Of a DNA stretch of 42,702 bases, positions 1 to 10,060 are shown piece by piece. Source of the DNA: an uncultured bacterium. GTDB lineage: Bacteria; Patescibacteriota; Minisyncoccia; Phycocordibacterales; PALSA-1337. A model generated the notes under the pieces. That model was not told the origin of the DNA. It did not search any database and saw nothing but the letters and a program-made list of their open reading frames with translations. The position numbers and the translations under genes are program-made. Where the stretch lies: assembly GCA_903870315.1 (NCBI GenBank), contig CAIQCJ010000001.1, positions 1 to 42,702 on the forward strand, given 5' to 3'. The stretch's first letter is position 1. The number at the start of each line of letters is the position of its first letter.

Positions 1-2
1 AC

Positions 3-125
3 ACGACCAATTCATTGGACGGTTATTGGAGTCGCCTCAAGAATCTTTTAGGCGCGCATCGCGGAAAAAGCAAAGAAAGAATCAGGAAGATTGCTACTGA
101 AATACTACGCAAACAGACTGCTTAA
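3..125 (+). mobile_element. C-terminal fragment of a DDE transposase, truncated by the window edge
   Basis: Open frame from the first bases reads TTNSLDGYWSRLKNLLGAHRGKSKERIRKIATEILRKQTA*, a typical transposase C-terminal pattern; IS family not certain. Confidence 0.7.
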
Positions 126-156
126 ATTACCATTAGACCCTTTTTTGACTATATAA

Positions 157-1449
157 CTAGTGACTTCTCACTAAATCTAGTGACCACAGAGATAGGTCGT
201 TTTTGTTCATGAAGAAGAGGAAGTTGTCTTTATCGTCTATCCCGAGATTGAACATGTCTATAACCCTATCAGCCTGTCCTATAATAGGGGCCACAAGCTT
301 TGTTTCTCCTGTTACTGAGTTTACTTGCCAAACCTTATCAATAGTTGAAACTGTACCTCTATACCAATCATCCGGATATGTTCCAGGGAAGTTTTGGAAT
401 GGAACAGCACAGTAGACAACATCTTTATAGAAGTTTCCCCAGACACACTTCTCTGCCAAAGTTCTTAGAACCACATCCATCATGGTGCTACTAGCTACAT
501 TGTATATACCAGAAACAATGTCGCTATTATTTCCAGAGGCCGAGAAGAATACTTTCTTACCATCAACACTTACCTTTGCACTAAGACCATTCATTGGCCC
601 TATAACTTTCTTCCAGACACCAGTCTTAGGATCTACGAAATATAAGTAACTAGCGCGATCAGCCGTCCCTTTATTTATAAGAGTGATGATATTTGTGGAT
701 GGCCAATCAACATTGAACTGTGTGAGAGGTGTTGTAAATATCTGGGCCGTTTTTGTCCCATCAAAGTTTGAGACATAACCAACAGAACCATTTGTATCCT
801 GTACTAGAGTAAACAGCTTATCTTTTTGTGGTGAAACCGCATATCCAATAGTATTGCTTGGCAAACTTCTTCCTTTAAGAGAAAAAGGTGTAAGCGTTTG
901 TATGCTTCTAGTAGAGGTAGCCGCAGGAGCTATGGCTTGGTTATTGAGCTCGGCGTATATATATGTAGGAGTCTCGCTGTCACCTTGGATGGTTGGTCCG
1001 ATAAAAGCTGTTATAGCTTTATTCCAGATGCTATTATAGACCTTTGGCAGCAAAGTGTTTGAAAGGGTTGCTATGGCCAAAGTGTTCCCTTTTGCTTCAT
1101 ATATATTACCCCTTCCCCTATCAATCCAGCGTACCAGAGTTGTTGAAGCTGTTGTGCTGGCACCATAACCACCAACAGGAGTATCACTTAAGAGACGTAG
1201 AACAGGAATAGGGTTTGTTTGTTGAGCCACACCGCCATTGTTTGTTGTCTTGTAATTACTTGTAGAAGAGCTTGTCTGTCCACTTATACCACTGCGACTG
1301 AGTGGGGCAAAACCACCAGAACCATTGGTTGGGCTAGTTGGTAATGCCGCAGGGTGTGTTTTCAACATATACAACCAATACCCCACACCCAAGATAGCAG
1401 CGATCAGTACGAGGAAGATTATTAGTTTTACGGTTGATTTTGATGACAT
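157..1449 (-). CDS. Membrane-anchored extracytoplasmic protein (TolB/beta-propeller-like), T4SS-locus associated
   Basis: N-terminal TM (VKLIIFLVLIAAILGVGYWLYML), Ser/Thr-rich linker, long extracytoplasmic domain; co-directional with T4SS genes. Confidence 0.6.
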   Translation of the reverse strand: MSSKSTVKLIIFLVLIAAILGVGYWLYMLKTHPAALPTSPTNGSGGFAPLSRSGISGQTSSSTSNYKTTNNGGVAQQTNPIPVLRLLSDTPVGGYGASTTASTTLVRWIDRGRGNIYEAKGNTLAIATLSNTLLPKVYNSIWNKAITAFIGPTIQGDSETPTYIYAELNNQAIAPAATSTRSIQTLTPFSLKGRSLPSNTIGYAVSPQKDKLFTLVQDTNGSVGYVSNFDGTKTAQIFTTPLTQFNVDWPSTNIITLINKGTADRASYLYFVDPKTGVWKKVIGPMNGLSAKVSVDGKKVFFSASGNNSDIVSGIYNVASSTMMDVVLRTLAEKCVWGNFYKDVVYCAVPFQNFPGTYPDDWYRGTVSTIDKVWQVNSVTGETKLVAPIIGQADRVIDMFNLGIDDKDNFLFFMNKNDLSLWSLDLVRSH

Positions 1450-1522
1450 GGTGGTTGGTTGAAGATCTGTTTATATTATAATTAATACTTGCTACTTTGT
1501 CTTATACTAAAATTAACACTAT

Positions 1523-2896
1523 TTACTTAAATTTACTTAACTGTACCGCTGTTTGTACGACAGACCCAATCAAACCAGGAGATTTCCAATTAGTATATGT
1601 GTTTATTTCAGACTCTAGTTTAGTGATTTGGTTAGCCAAATCAGTTTTTTGTGTTCCATCAGGCAAAGAATTTAAAGCAGCAACAAGCTCCGGTTTTCTG
1701 TTACTGTTGTAATCGCTTTGTACATATCCTTGGGGGCCAAGGTGTGCAGAATCATCTGCCATCACCTGCTCTATAGAAGCAATTATGCCTAAAGATGTAG
1801 TATAAGTCCCGGCATTTTTAACAGTATTAGCGGCGTCTATTTGACCATCTGCAACCAAGATTTTCTGAAAGTCTTGACTAACAGCATCAATCTTTTGGTT
1901 ATTTAATTCAATGCTTGCAGAGTTTTTGTCAGCCACGCCCGCAGCCAAGAATTTATTGAATTCTAAACTTGCACTTTGGGCTACAGCAACACCACCAGAA
2001 GCCTTACTTTTTTCTGTTAAGGAAGCTATTTGTACATTAATAGTATTTCGTTCTGCTGTAGTTAGGTTTGGGTTTAGTAATTGATTTTGTAGCACCATAA
2101 TAGCGGCATTTTTTTGGTTTGCGTCTGCTTGGGCCGCTTGTAATATCGCTGTTGCGGCGTTGTTGTTACTGTCAATTTTATTTTGTAATGTTTGTGCTTG
2201 GTTGAGCATATTATCAAAAAAAGTATTATTTAACATACTTGAGGGTATGTTGATGGGATCTACTATATTACTTGGAATATCCACAAACTGTGGATTTATA
2301 GAACGCAATATTAAATATGAACAAACAACCATTAGCAGACCTTTTATTGCGTTACCTATCTTCTCTTTTCCGTCACTCTTTCCTTGTATGGCATCAGAAG
2401 TCATATACTCAAAACCACCCAAAACAATCATAAAAACAGCGGCTACAGCGGCAATAGCTATAAAAAGATTGAACATATATTGCAGATAACCACTTATGGA
2501 AGGGTTAGTTAGCTGATTTCCGTTACATGTTATATTTGTTCCTTGCGTCAAACCAGGAGAACAAGGTAGTGGTTCCAAAAGAGTATAAGAGCCGCCAGAT
2601 CCTGGTGGGGTAAGGTTTGTCACACTGCCGGGTTGTGCGTATTGAAGTTGTTGATCTAATGTCTCAAGAGATTTTGGTGTGGTTGATGGCAAAGCAGACG
2701 ATTGTCCTGGTGGTAATATTTTGTATGAATCCAAAGGTGGAGGAATGTATTCTTTTGAGATAGTTCCAGATATTGTTGTTGGAACATTGTTTTCTTGAGC
2801 TAGTACTATTCCAGTGTTTTGGATTAATCCTGCTACCAAAAAAACAACCATCACCACACAGTATTTACTTATAGGTTTATTGATATTTGATTTCAT
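1523..2896 (-). CDS. VirB2/TrbC-like pilin domain protein with extended coiled-coil C-terminus
   Basis: Signal peptide after MKSNINKPIS; hydrophobic pair YMFNLFIAIAAVAAVFMIVLGGFEYMTSDA...KIGNAIKGLLMVVCSYLILRSINP typical of VirB2/TrbC; start reassigned to aa 20 of the ORF. Confidence 0.7.
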   Translation of the reverse strand: MKSNINKPISKYCVVMVVFLVAGLIQNTGIVLAQENNVPTTISGTISKEYIPPPLDSYKILPPGQSSALPSTTPKSLETLDQQLQYAQPGSVTNLTPPGSGGSYTLLEPLPCSPGLTQGTNITCNGNQLTNPSISGYLQYMFNLFIAIAAVAAVFMIVLGGFEYMTSDAIQGKSDGKEKIGNAIKGLLMVVCSYLILRSINPQFVDIPSNIVDPINIPSSMLNNTFFDNMLNQAQTLQNKIDSNNNAATAILQAAQADANQKNAAIMVLQNQLLNPNLTTAERNTINVQIASLTEKSKASGGVAVAQSASLEFNKFLAAGVADKNSASIELNNQKIDAVSQDFQKILVADGQIDAANTVKNAGTYTTSLGIIASIEQVMADDSAHLGPQGYVQSDYNSNRKPELVAALNSLPDGTQKTDLANQITKLESEINTYTNWKSPGLIGSVVQTAVQLSKFK

Positions 2897-2897
2897 T

Positions 2898-3932
2898 TTA
2901 GTTATTTGTTGAAGTACCACCTCCGAAGTTCGATGTGAAATCACCACTTGCACTTTGTAAGATCTCTCCGTTGTTGCTTATATTTAATGAAACATCAGAT
3001 GTTCCAGAAGAACCGTCTGGCGATCTCAAAACAACAGTGTTACTAGTGCTTAGTTCAGCGTATTGGGTACCGTTGATATACCAATCCAAGGCCAGATTTC
3101 CCAAACTATTTAGAGCTTTTTCGAAGCCGAATGGTACAGCTAGGACGGAGACTTCCTTTTGTGTGCCTATATTTACAACACTTACAGACCTGTTGTACAA
3201 AGGTCCATACAAAGGATCATTTATATAAAATCCAAGGCCTGGCTTATGTGGTATTACAGAAACTGTTCCTACAACATTGCTAGTGCCATCTTTTGTCGTC
3301 ACTGTGACTGTCAAAGAATAAGGCCTAGGCACCATATCCCCTTTCAAGTCCACAAAGCTTTTCCCATAGCCAGACTGATCTTCCAAAACTGTTCCACTGT
3401 CCTTTTCCCATTTGTATATCAATGTGGAAGGTAAATATTCAACACCAGAAGAGTTGGCAATATGTGGCACAGCTACTATCCTTACGGTATTCTGATACAC
3501 CAAAGGCACTCGACCCAAAAACAAAGGAGGAACATAACCACTAGACTCTGTTATGAAGTCTATAGAACCAGATTTTATAGAGAAAGATTCATTGTATTGC
3601 TGACCAGCCACTGTATTGGCGCTTACCTTTATAGTCATCGTCTTTCCAAGTGCTGGTGCGGTTGTAGTAAATGTCACCAAGCCAATAGCTGTCTTCTTTG
3701 CCACGCCATTTACAGACCAAGTTATCGTTGCTCCATTGATATTGAAAGCATAACTTTTTGCTGTTATGGTCACGTTCTCCCCAGGTATAGGACTCTCCGG
3801 ATCAGAAGACAACTGCAACCCACTTATAGAAACAGGTATTGTTTGTGCTTGTGCTTTATTTACAGATAAAAATGCACCAGAGAACGTTAGAGTCAATATA
3901 GATATAAGTACTAGAGGATATCTGATCTTCAT
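2898..3932 (-). CDS. Secreted Ig/PKD-like repeat protein
   Basis: Signal peptide MKIRYPLVLISILTLTFSGAFLSVNKAQAQ; beta-rich (PGENVTITAKSY...ITWSVNG); start reassigned to aa 22. Confidence 0.6.
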   Translation of the reverse strand: MKIRYPLVLISILTLTFSGAFLSVNKAQAQTIPVSISGLQLSSDPESPIPGENVTITAKSYAFNINGATITWSVNGVAKKTAIGLVTFTTTAPALGKTMTIKVSANTVAGQQYNESFSIKSGSIDFITESSGYVPPLFLGRVPLVYQNTVRIVAVPHIANSSGVEYLPSTLIYKWEKDSGTVLEDQSGYGKSFVDLKGDMVPRPYSLTVTVTTKDGTSNVVGTVSVIPHKPGLGFYINDPLYGPLYNRSVSVVNIGTQKEVSVLAVPFGFEKALNSLGNLALDWYINGTQYAELSTSNTVVLRSPDGSSGTSDVSLNISNNGEILQSASGDFTSNFGGGTSTNN

Positions 3933-3975
3933 TACATTACATTTTATCAAGTAATTCAGAAAAATGCGATAGTGG

Positions 3976-4497
3976 TTATACATGTTTTTTACCACTAGGC
4001 ATTCTGACTTGTCCTACATTGAGTGGCGGTGTCGACCGTTTATTTATAGGACCACCCTCTTCGCTTGTAGCAATGTTTGGCATATGAGTCGGTACACCAT
4101 CTGCGTTCATTTGGATCGCCGGCTTTTCCCATTCAGGTGTCCAATTCTTTAACATTTCTTGTTGTTCTGATTCAGCATCTTCTTTTTTCGCATCGCTGTG
4201 TATATACCAGACATCCAAGACCCACAACTGAGCTATACCACCAGTTAGAGCAGCTGCGGCTTCTGTGCCAACCAAGGAGATAAGTCTTTGTGGGCGTTGT
4301 ATCAAAGAAACCTTTTTTATAAACTGTATCCAAATAACCAAAATTCCACCCACAATAAGGTCCAAGACTTCGTTTATAGCGACCCCAATACCAAACCAAC
4401 CCAAAACTAACTCTATAATAAAGAGTTGTATAAAATCCATAACACCAGCAAAGATGTACATCCACAACCACCCATTTGATTTCTTCTTGTAAGCCAT
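3976..4497 (-). CDS. Small multi-pass membrane protein of the T4SS locus
   Basis: Hydrophobic N-terminal segments; 5 bp from the virB4-like gene. Confidence 0.55.
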   Translation of the reverse strand: MAYKKKSNGWLWMYIFAGVMDFIQLFIIELVLGWFGIGVAINEVLDLIVGGILVIWIQFIKKVSLIQRPQRLISLVGTEAAAALTGGIAQLWVLDVWYIHSDAKKEDAESEQQEMLKNWTPEWEKPAIQMNADGVPTHMPNIATSEEGGPINKRSTPPLNVGQVRMPSGKKHV

Positions 4498-4502
4498 GTT
4501 GT

Positions 4503-6320
4503 TTATTGTCCAGATTGCTCTAACTCTTTCTTGGCGCGCTGGATCTGTTGTACTTGTTCTGGGTTTGTGGTGATGATCTGATCTTCTGTATAAGAAGCCA
4601 CAACCTTCAAAGCCACGTGTTTCAAACCTACGAAGAACATACCCTCTCCAACATCTGACTCTAGAAGCAAGTACTTCTCTTCATCTGTAAGGTTAAATGT
4701 TTGTTGTATGTGGTCTATGACGGTTGGAGACTGTTTCAGGAGTACCTGCATAGAAGAGTTTGTAAGTATCGGCATACCGTAAGGAGACTTCAAGAAGTCG
4801 TCCACGTCTTGGGTTATTGTGGCCAAACCAAGCCAGTATTTACGACAACGCTTGGCTATACCAAACAAGAACGAAGCCGTATCTTCAGATTTCATCATCC
4901 ACCAAGCCTCATCAACCACTAGTAAACGCTTTTTCTTAGTTCTGCGTATCATATTCCAGATATAGTGAGTGACTATATACATAGCAACTGGTTTAAGTTC
5001 ATCTTCCATATCACGCAAAGAGAATACGGCAAATTTGCTATTGATATCGACGCTTGAGGGTCTATTTATGAAACCAGCCCATGTTCCCTTCGTGTACTTA
5101 GTCAGACGTTCTACTAAAGAGGCTGAACCTTCCATACCAGCCAAAACCAGCTCGAAATCAGATAGAAGTGGCGGTTCGACATTTCTGAAGTCTGATTCGG
5201 CAGTTATATCCTTCAGGGCGTAGGTTTCAGTGATGGCGCGATCTACGATAGCGTCTTCTTCTTGAGTTAGTCCGCCAAACATTATACGGAAAAGACCTAC
5301 CAAGTTAATAATATTTGAGCGTAGGACATCAGAGGTAGACTCGTCTTCTGCTGGTACTGGCAGGTCGAAAGGGTTTATATGATGTTCCGAGTTTAGTGAG
5401 ATGTTGAAATATTTTCCACCAGTAGCTTCAGCCATATATTCATATTCTTTTTCTGGGTCAATAACCAAGACGTCTGTATCAAACATCAAAGTTCTCAAAA
5501 TCTCCAGTTTTGTGCAGTAAGATTTACCAGCACCAGCCACAGCGAAAGTGACGGAGTTGTAGTTCTCTAGAGAATACCTATCAAACAAAACTAGAGAAGA
5601 GTTGTGGCGGTTTATTCCATACAAGATGCCTTTGTTCTCTGTAAGATCGAAAGATACGAAAGGAAAGATGCTTGAAAGTGGAGAAGAGTTGAGTTTGGAA
5701 TGAACAGAGAGTTGGTCATCCGCTATAGGCAACATACTCTTAAAACCTTGTTCTTGTTGGAAAAGTGCTGGTTTGACATATATAAGCTTGGATTCCAACA
5801 TAGACTTTATCTCAGACTCTAGTTTATCTAGCTCATTGTCGTTATCAGCAAAGATGGTGATATATATACCCACATCAAAGAGGTGTTCCTGGGCTTGCAT
5901 AAGCTGGTCACGTAAGGTCTCTAGGTCTTGGTAGGCGGTGTCGAGTGACGGGTCACGAACCAACCCCTTCTCTTCTCTTATAGAGATTTGGCTTTGCACC
6001 TCAGCGACTTTCTTTTGGAAGTGGTGCAGTATTTTTGCTGTGTCAACTGGGTGTATAAATATGGATACATTGAATACTTTATCTAGGTTGATGATAGGAG
6101 CGAACCAGCTTTCTTCTAGAAAACGTGGATATGATATGACAAACAATGTCCTAGCGACCTTTTCTCCAAGATTTAATTCCTTCGGGGTTATCTTGAGCGC
6201 TGAAGGGGCGATGACGTCTTTTAACTCCAAAACCCCAGACTGATATATTTCTTGTGGAAGAATAGAAACTATCGGTGCTTGTTCATCCTTTTTTCCAAAT
6301 AATTTGTTCAAAAATGACAT
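4503..6320 (-). CDS. VirB4-family conjugation/secretion ATPase
   Basis: Walker A AVAGAGKSY; VIDPEKEYEYM; HHINPFDLP; Walker B RLLVVDEAWWMM; ATITQDVDDFL...ILTNSSMQVLLKQ. Confidence 0.93.
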   Translation of the reverse strand: MSFLNKLFGKKDEQAPIVSILPQEIYQSGVLELKDVIAPSALKITPKELNLGEKVARTLFVISYPRFLEESWFAPIINLDKVFNVSIFIHPVDTAKILHHFQKKVAEVQSQISIREEKGLVRDPSLDTAYQDLETLRDQLMQAQEHLFDVGIYITIFADNDNELDKLESEIKSMLESKLIYVKPALFQQEQGFKSMLPIADDQLSVHSKLNSSPLSSIFPFVSFDLTENKGILYGINRHNSSLVLFDRYSLENYNSVTFAVAGAGKSYCTKLEILRTLMFDTDVLVIDPEKEYEYMAEATGGKYFNISLNSEHHINPFDLPVPAEDESTSDVLRSNIINLVGLFRIMFGGLTQEEDAIVDRAITETYALKDITAESDFRNVEPPLLSDFELVLAGMEGSASLVERLTKYTKGTWAGFINRPSSVDINSKFAVFSLRDMEDELKPVAMYIVTHYIWNMIRRTKKKRLLVVDEAWWMMKSEDTASFLFGIAKRCRKYWLGLATITQDVDDFLKSPYGMPILTNSSMQVLLKQSPTVIDHIQQTFNLTDEEKYLLLESDVGEGMFFVGLKHVALKVVASYTEDQIITTNPEQVQQIQRAKKELEQSGQ

Positions 6321-6333
6321 AGTCTTTGTTTAG

Positions 6334-6978
6334 CTATATTTGTATAGGCTTTTCCGTCTCGCCAGGGTTGAAAAGCTTATAGAAGAGTTCGACGATCTCC
6401 CCTGTCCCCAACTCAGCCGCACGTACACCGCAACGGACCAAGCCTTGTTCTACAACAGCGACTCTCTGTTCAAGCTGGCTCCTATAAGTCTCGAAACTCG
6501 CTTGTTTCTCAGATGTTTCCATAGACTTTTTATTCGGATTATTTCTTCCCAAGAAGCTTGTGAGAGGATTCTTGCTGGCGCTTATCATAGGAGGATCATA
6601 AGGAACAATCACGAAGAAGCTTTTTGTCATAATATCAGTGCTTTCTACGAAAGCTTTTATAAATCCGACATATTCTTGCACCTGAATCTTCATCAGGTCA
6701 GTGTTTTGTTCTTTGTATCTATCCTCCAACAAGGCGATATACGGTCTTATGTCTAGTTTCTTTGACTGGATGAATATTTGGACTGAGAAATCCAGAGAGT
6801 TCAAGAAATTTTGGAATTGCATAAGTATAGAGGTTTGCTCATCTGAGGACTTCAAAGCGAAGTTGAGTGATGAAGCCAATATCACAGCGCGCATACCGCC
6901 GTCCTTGAGTATAGCAATACCATCACGTATTTCTTGTATTGGTACGAAGTCTTGTGTTGTTTTTGTGTCTTGAGCCAT
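6334..6978 (-). CDS. TraC-like N-terminal domain protein (separate VirB4 N-domain)
   Basis: VPIQEIRDGIAILKDGGMRAVILASSLNFALKSSDEQ...FQNFLNSLDFSVQIFIQSKKLDI resembles the N-terminal domain of VirB4/TraC; no P-loop; start reassigned to MAQDTK. Confidence 0.75.
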   Translation of the reverse strand: MAQDTKTTQDFVPIQEIRDGIAILKDGGMRAVILASSLNFALKSSDEQTSILMQFQNFLNSLDFSVQIFIQSKKLDIRPYIALLEDRYKEQNTDLMKIQVQEYVGFIKAFVESTDIMTKSFFVIVPYDPPMISASKNPLTSFLGRNNPNKKSMETSEKQASFETYRSQLEQRVAVVEQGLVRCGVRAAELGTGEIVELFYKLFNPGETEKPIQI

Positions 6979-6979
6979 T

Positions 6980-7411
6980 TTATTTCTTTTTTTTTGCGTA
7001 TAGACTCTCTTGTACATCTAGACTCCAAGTCAGATCTTTCAGTTTGCTATCTGACATCTTTGGCACAGTCAGAGAGGCGTAACTACTTGCGTCTCGGACG
7101 GCTTCTGCAGTTGTTGTTGGTTGGGGTTTCTCAGTCTTTCTCCAAATATACAACTTACTCCCCAAATAATATTTGTAAGCATACTCAAGTATGTTAATGA
7201 GGGGCTTGTTATTTATCCTGAAGAAAGCCAACAACCCTGAGATGCCCATAATGATGACTATAGGTAGGGCTGATAACAATAAATTGTTGAAGAACACGTA
7301 AACCATAAACGACAAACCACCCCCTCCGGCCAAATAGATAAACTGCTTCAGCGTTAATTGGCCAAATATCTTATCCTCCACCTCTATGAATTGAGGAACT
7401 TGAAAGCGCAT
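6980..7411 (-). CDS. PrgI-family membrane protein
   Basis: MRFQVPQFIEVEDKIFGQLTLKQFIYLAGG..., characteristic PrgI N-terminus and two TMs. Confidence 0.9.
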   Translation of the reverse strand: MRFQVPQFIEVEDKIFGQLTLKQFIYLAGGGGLSFMVYVFFNNLLLSALPIVIIMGISGLLAFFRINNKPLINILEYAYKYYLGSKLYIWRKTEKPQPTTTAEAVRDASSYASLTVPKMSDSKLKDLTWSLDVQESLYAKKKK

Positions 7412-7459
7412 TAGACTAATTATATCACAACAATAGAATCTATTATCCCCTATCTGGTG

Positions 7460-8068
7460 TTAATTGAGAGATTCTTTATAAGGGTCTAGTTTCTGTGGCT
7501 GGTTTATTTGCTGGGGCGGTATGGTGATAGGGGTGGTGAGCAGGTGATCTGTAAGTGGCTCTATCCTAGGTCTAGTAGGCATCTTTATTGAATCGGGATC
7601 TTCTATGCCACTTAGTATCTCTGAGCGCCTCTCTGTGGGTACACCACCATTACCGTTCACATCACCTATAGGAGATTTGTCATTATTGGCCGTCTGAGTA
7701 TGATCTATAGTGAAATCACCAAGACGTTCTAGGTCGGAGGGGCTTGAGGTTGTCTCAACACTCATAAGGTGTTTTCTTATAAGACTAAATACATCCTTGT
7801 TTATGTCTGCGGTTATGTTATCCGCAATTTTTCTGTCTATAGATAATCTGTCACACAAGTCACTAACAAAGAGTGATGATTTTTGGAGGCCCAACATTAC
7901 CAAACCAACCTCATCAACAAGTTCACCCAATTGATCTATATGCAAGTTATATTTTTTCCCTATAGATTCTACTTTTTCATTTACATCAGAAGATGTGATC
8001 GCTTCTTGGACTTCTGTGGGTAGCTTTTCGAATATGGCTTGTATTTCTTCTGAAGTAAATTGTTTCAT
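7460..8068 (-). CDS. Hypothetical protein in T4SS locus
   Basis: Full ORF, co-directional; helical N-terminal half, Pro-rich C-terminus. Confidence 0.7.
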   Translation of the reverse strand: MKQFTSEEIQAIFEKLPTEVQEAITSSDVNEKVESIGKKYNLHIDQLGELVDEVGLVMLGLQKSSLFVSDLCDRLSIDRKIADNITADINKDVFSLIRKHLMSVETTSSPSDLERLGDFTIDHTQTANNDKSPIGDVNGNGGVPTERRSEILSGIEDPDSIKMPTRPRIEPLTDHLLTTPITIPPQQINQPQKLDPYKESLN

Positions 8069-8081
8069 GTTTGTTTATTAT

Positions 8082-10055
8082 TTAAGTTTTTGGTTTTTGT
8101 TCAGGTCCCAGGGCTTCTTTTTTAGGTATAAGATTTTGTATGTCTAGAGCCAATGCCGCCCTTGCCACATCTTGATCTTTCTTTTTTATCCTACGCATCT
8201 TTTCATCGAGCTCAATTTTCTGTTTTTCAAGAGTAACAATGTTATCTTTTATAGATTCTAGGTTTTTAGTCTTTAGCAAAGATTCTACCTCAGCCCGTTT
8301 CTTTTCTGCTTCCTCGATTTGCTTATTAAGTTCAGCTTCTTTTTCACTATCATTTGATACGGTTAATAATCTAGACCTTAGGCTCTGCTCATTCTCTTTC
8401 ATCTTTTCCAAAATAGCAGGATCAGCAGCTGCATTATGAATTTCGAGTTGTTTTTTTGTTTCCTCATGTTCCTCAACTATTTTTTCCTTGTTTACTTCTG
8501 TATCAAGTTTGTATTTTACCTTACGGCGTGCAGGACTATTTACAAAAGCAGTAAATATAGATGGACGATCTAGACCTTCCAAATAAGTAGATTGCGCCTT
8601 CTTTGCGGCCTTTTCTGCATCAGTTGCCGCTGCTTCCGATGGGTAGTTACTTCTATCAATGGTTCCTATTTGTTTGACGGTGTCTTCGTGTTCTTTTATT
8701 TTTCGTGCTTGGTTTTTATCATACCTACTACCCGCTTTTGCAAGATTGTTATTTACTATTCTTGCAGCCTCTGGACTCCATTTTGATACAGTACTCAAAA
8801 CGGCTGGATTTGTGCGGAGCTTGCTTGCAGCAAGACTTCCTCCATATGTTATACCCCTTCCAGCAAAGCTAGCGGTCTTACTCTTCATTGTAGAGAAAGC
8901 CTTTGTTATCCACGTATTTGATAGGCCGGAGATCTTAGCGGCGCCTATAAGAGGAATATTTACTATGATTACTACGAAAGCCGCATTTATAAATACGGAT
9001 ATTGCCGTTGTCACAATCGTCGCTTCAGGAGCGGTTGGGTCAACCGACACATTTCCACCAAGCTTCATAGATATAAGTATTTGTAGGGCTGTATACAGAA
9101 GGAACATATATGCAGGCATGAAGATTAACTGACTCTTCAGATGAGTTGTAAACTCATCAGACAAAGACTTCATCCCTGGAAATATCCAGGAAGCAAACCA
9201 TATAGGAGAACAAGCTAAAATAAAGATAAGTAGAACGAGCCTTACTACAAAGGCAGCTGCTGCCACGATAAAACTCATTCCTAAGATAATCATTATTATT
9301 ATACCGACCACTTGCAAAAATATTATCTTGAAGGAGTTAGTTACGTCATTGTTTTTAGTGTCTGAATTTAGCCAACCACTGGCAAATATATTAGTGAAGT
9401 TTGTACTACCCATTACAATTGCAGAAAGACCTCCTTGGTATGGCTTACCGCTAATATTCAACATCTGAGCAGAAGAGCAGTTGTTAAAATCACTACCACC
9501 AACAGCACAACTATTAGATTGAGCCGATGGGTCTATACCACTGTATATCGACAAAGAGACCATGTTTGATGCATCTATCATTAATCCTACAAGGAAGAAA
9601 CTGAAGTTTATGAGTATACCAGCTATGATAATATCTTTTATAAGTTTTCCCATACCCTGATCTAGACCAAGTATCATCCTGAATGATGTATATAGAAGTG
9701 CAAAGATAATGAACATACCAGAAACGTCTCTTATTGTCTGCCAGACAACATAGACGCCAGTGGTATTTTGTATATAATCTTTTATGTGTAAAGTGAGATT
9801 GAGAGATATGTTCAAAAGCCCAGCAGCTAATGTTAGTAGAAAACCTACTACATGAAATATAGCCAGTAAAACAGTTGATATCAAGAACATACAAAAGTTC
9901 AGCACACTATCTATTCCAAAGAGGCTTGTTATAACACCACCCCCAGCATCATTACCACTCGTTGCTGCCACAACAAAATGTGTCGGCACGATCAAACCAA
10001 TAGCAACAACCACTAGTGCTAGCCATATGAATTTATTTTTGTGTCTATTGAACAT
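8082..10055 (-). CDS. VirB6/TrbL-like polytopic membrane protein with charged coiled-coil tail
   Basis: Multiple TM segments (e.g. IIMIILGMSFIVAAAAFVVRLVLLIFILACSPIWFASWIFPG) and a long Lys/Glu-rich C-terminal helix. Confidence 0.75.
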   Translation of the reverse strand: MFNRHKNKFIWLALVVVAIGLIVPTHFVVAATSGNDAGGGVITSLFGIDSVLNFCMFLISTVLLAIFHVVGFLLTLAAGLLNISLNLTLHIKDYIQNTTGVYVVWQTIRDVSGMFIIFALLYTSFRMILGLDQGMGKLIKDIIIAGILINFSFFLVGLMIDASNMVSLSIYSGIDPSAQSNSCAVGGSDFNNCSSAQMLNISGKPYQGGLSAIVMGSTNFTNIFASGWLNSDTKNNDVTNSFKIIFLQVVGIIIMIILGMSFIVAAAAFVVRLVLLIFILACSPIWFASWIFPGMKSLSDEFTTHLKSQLIFMPAYMFLLYTALQILISMKLGGNVSVDPTAPEATIVTTAISVFINAAFVVIIVNIPLIGAAKISGLSNTWITKAFSTMKSKTASFAGRGITYGGSLAASKLRTNPAVLSTVSKWSPEAARIVNNNLAKAGSRYDKNQARKIKEHEDTVKQIGTIDRSNYPSEAAATDAEKAAKKAQSTYLEGLDRPSIFTAFVNSPARRKVKYKLDTEVNKEKIVEEHEETKKQLEIHNAAADPAILEKMKENEQSLRSRLLTVSNDSEKEAELNKQIEEAEKKRAEVESLLKTKNLESIKDNIVTLEKQKIELDEKMRRIKKKDQDVARAALALDIQNLIPKKEALGPEQKPKT

Positions 10056-10060
10056 ATTTT

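Noticed and set aside
2275-2305. TATCCACAAACTGTGGATTTATA palindrome as a DnaA site
   Set aside because: Lies within the pilin-like CDS and lacks a full consensus TTATCCACA; likely coincidental
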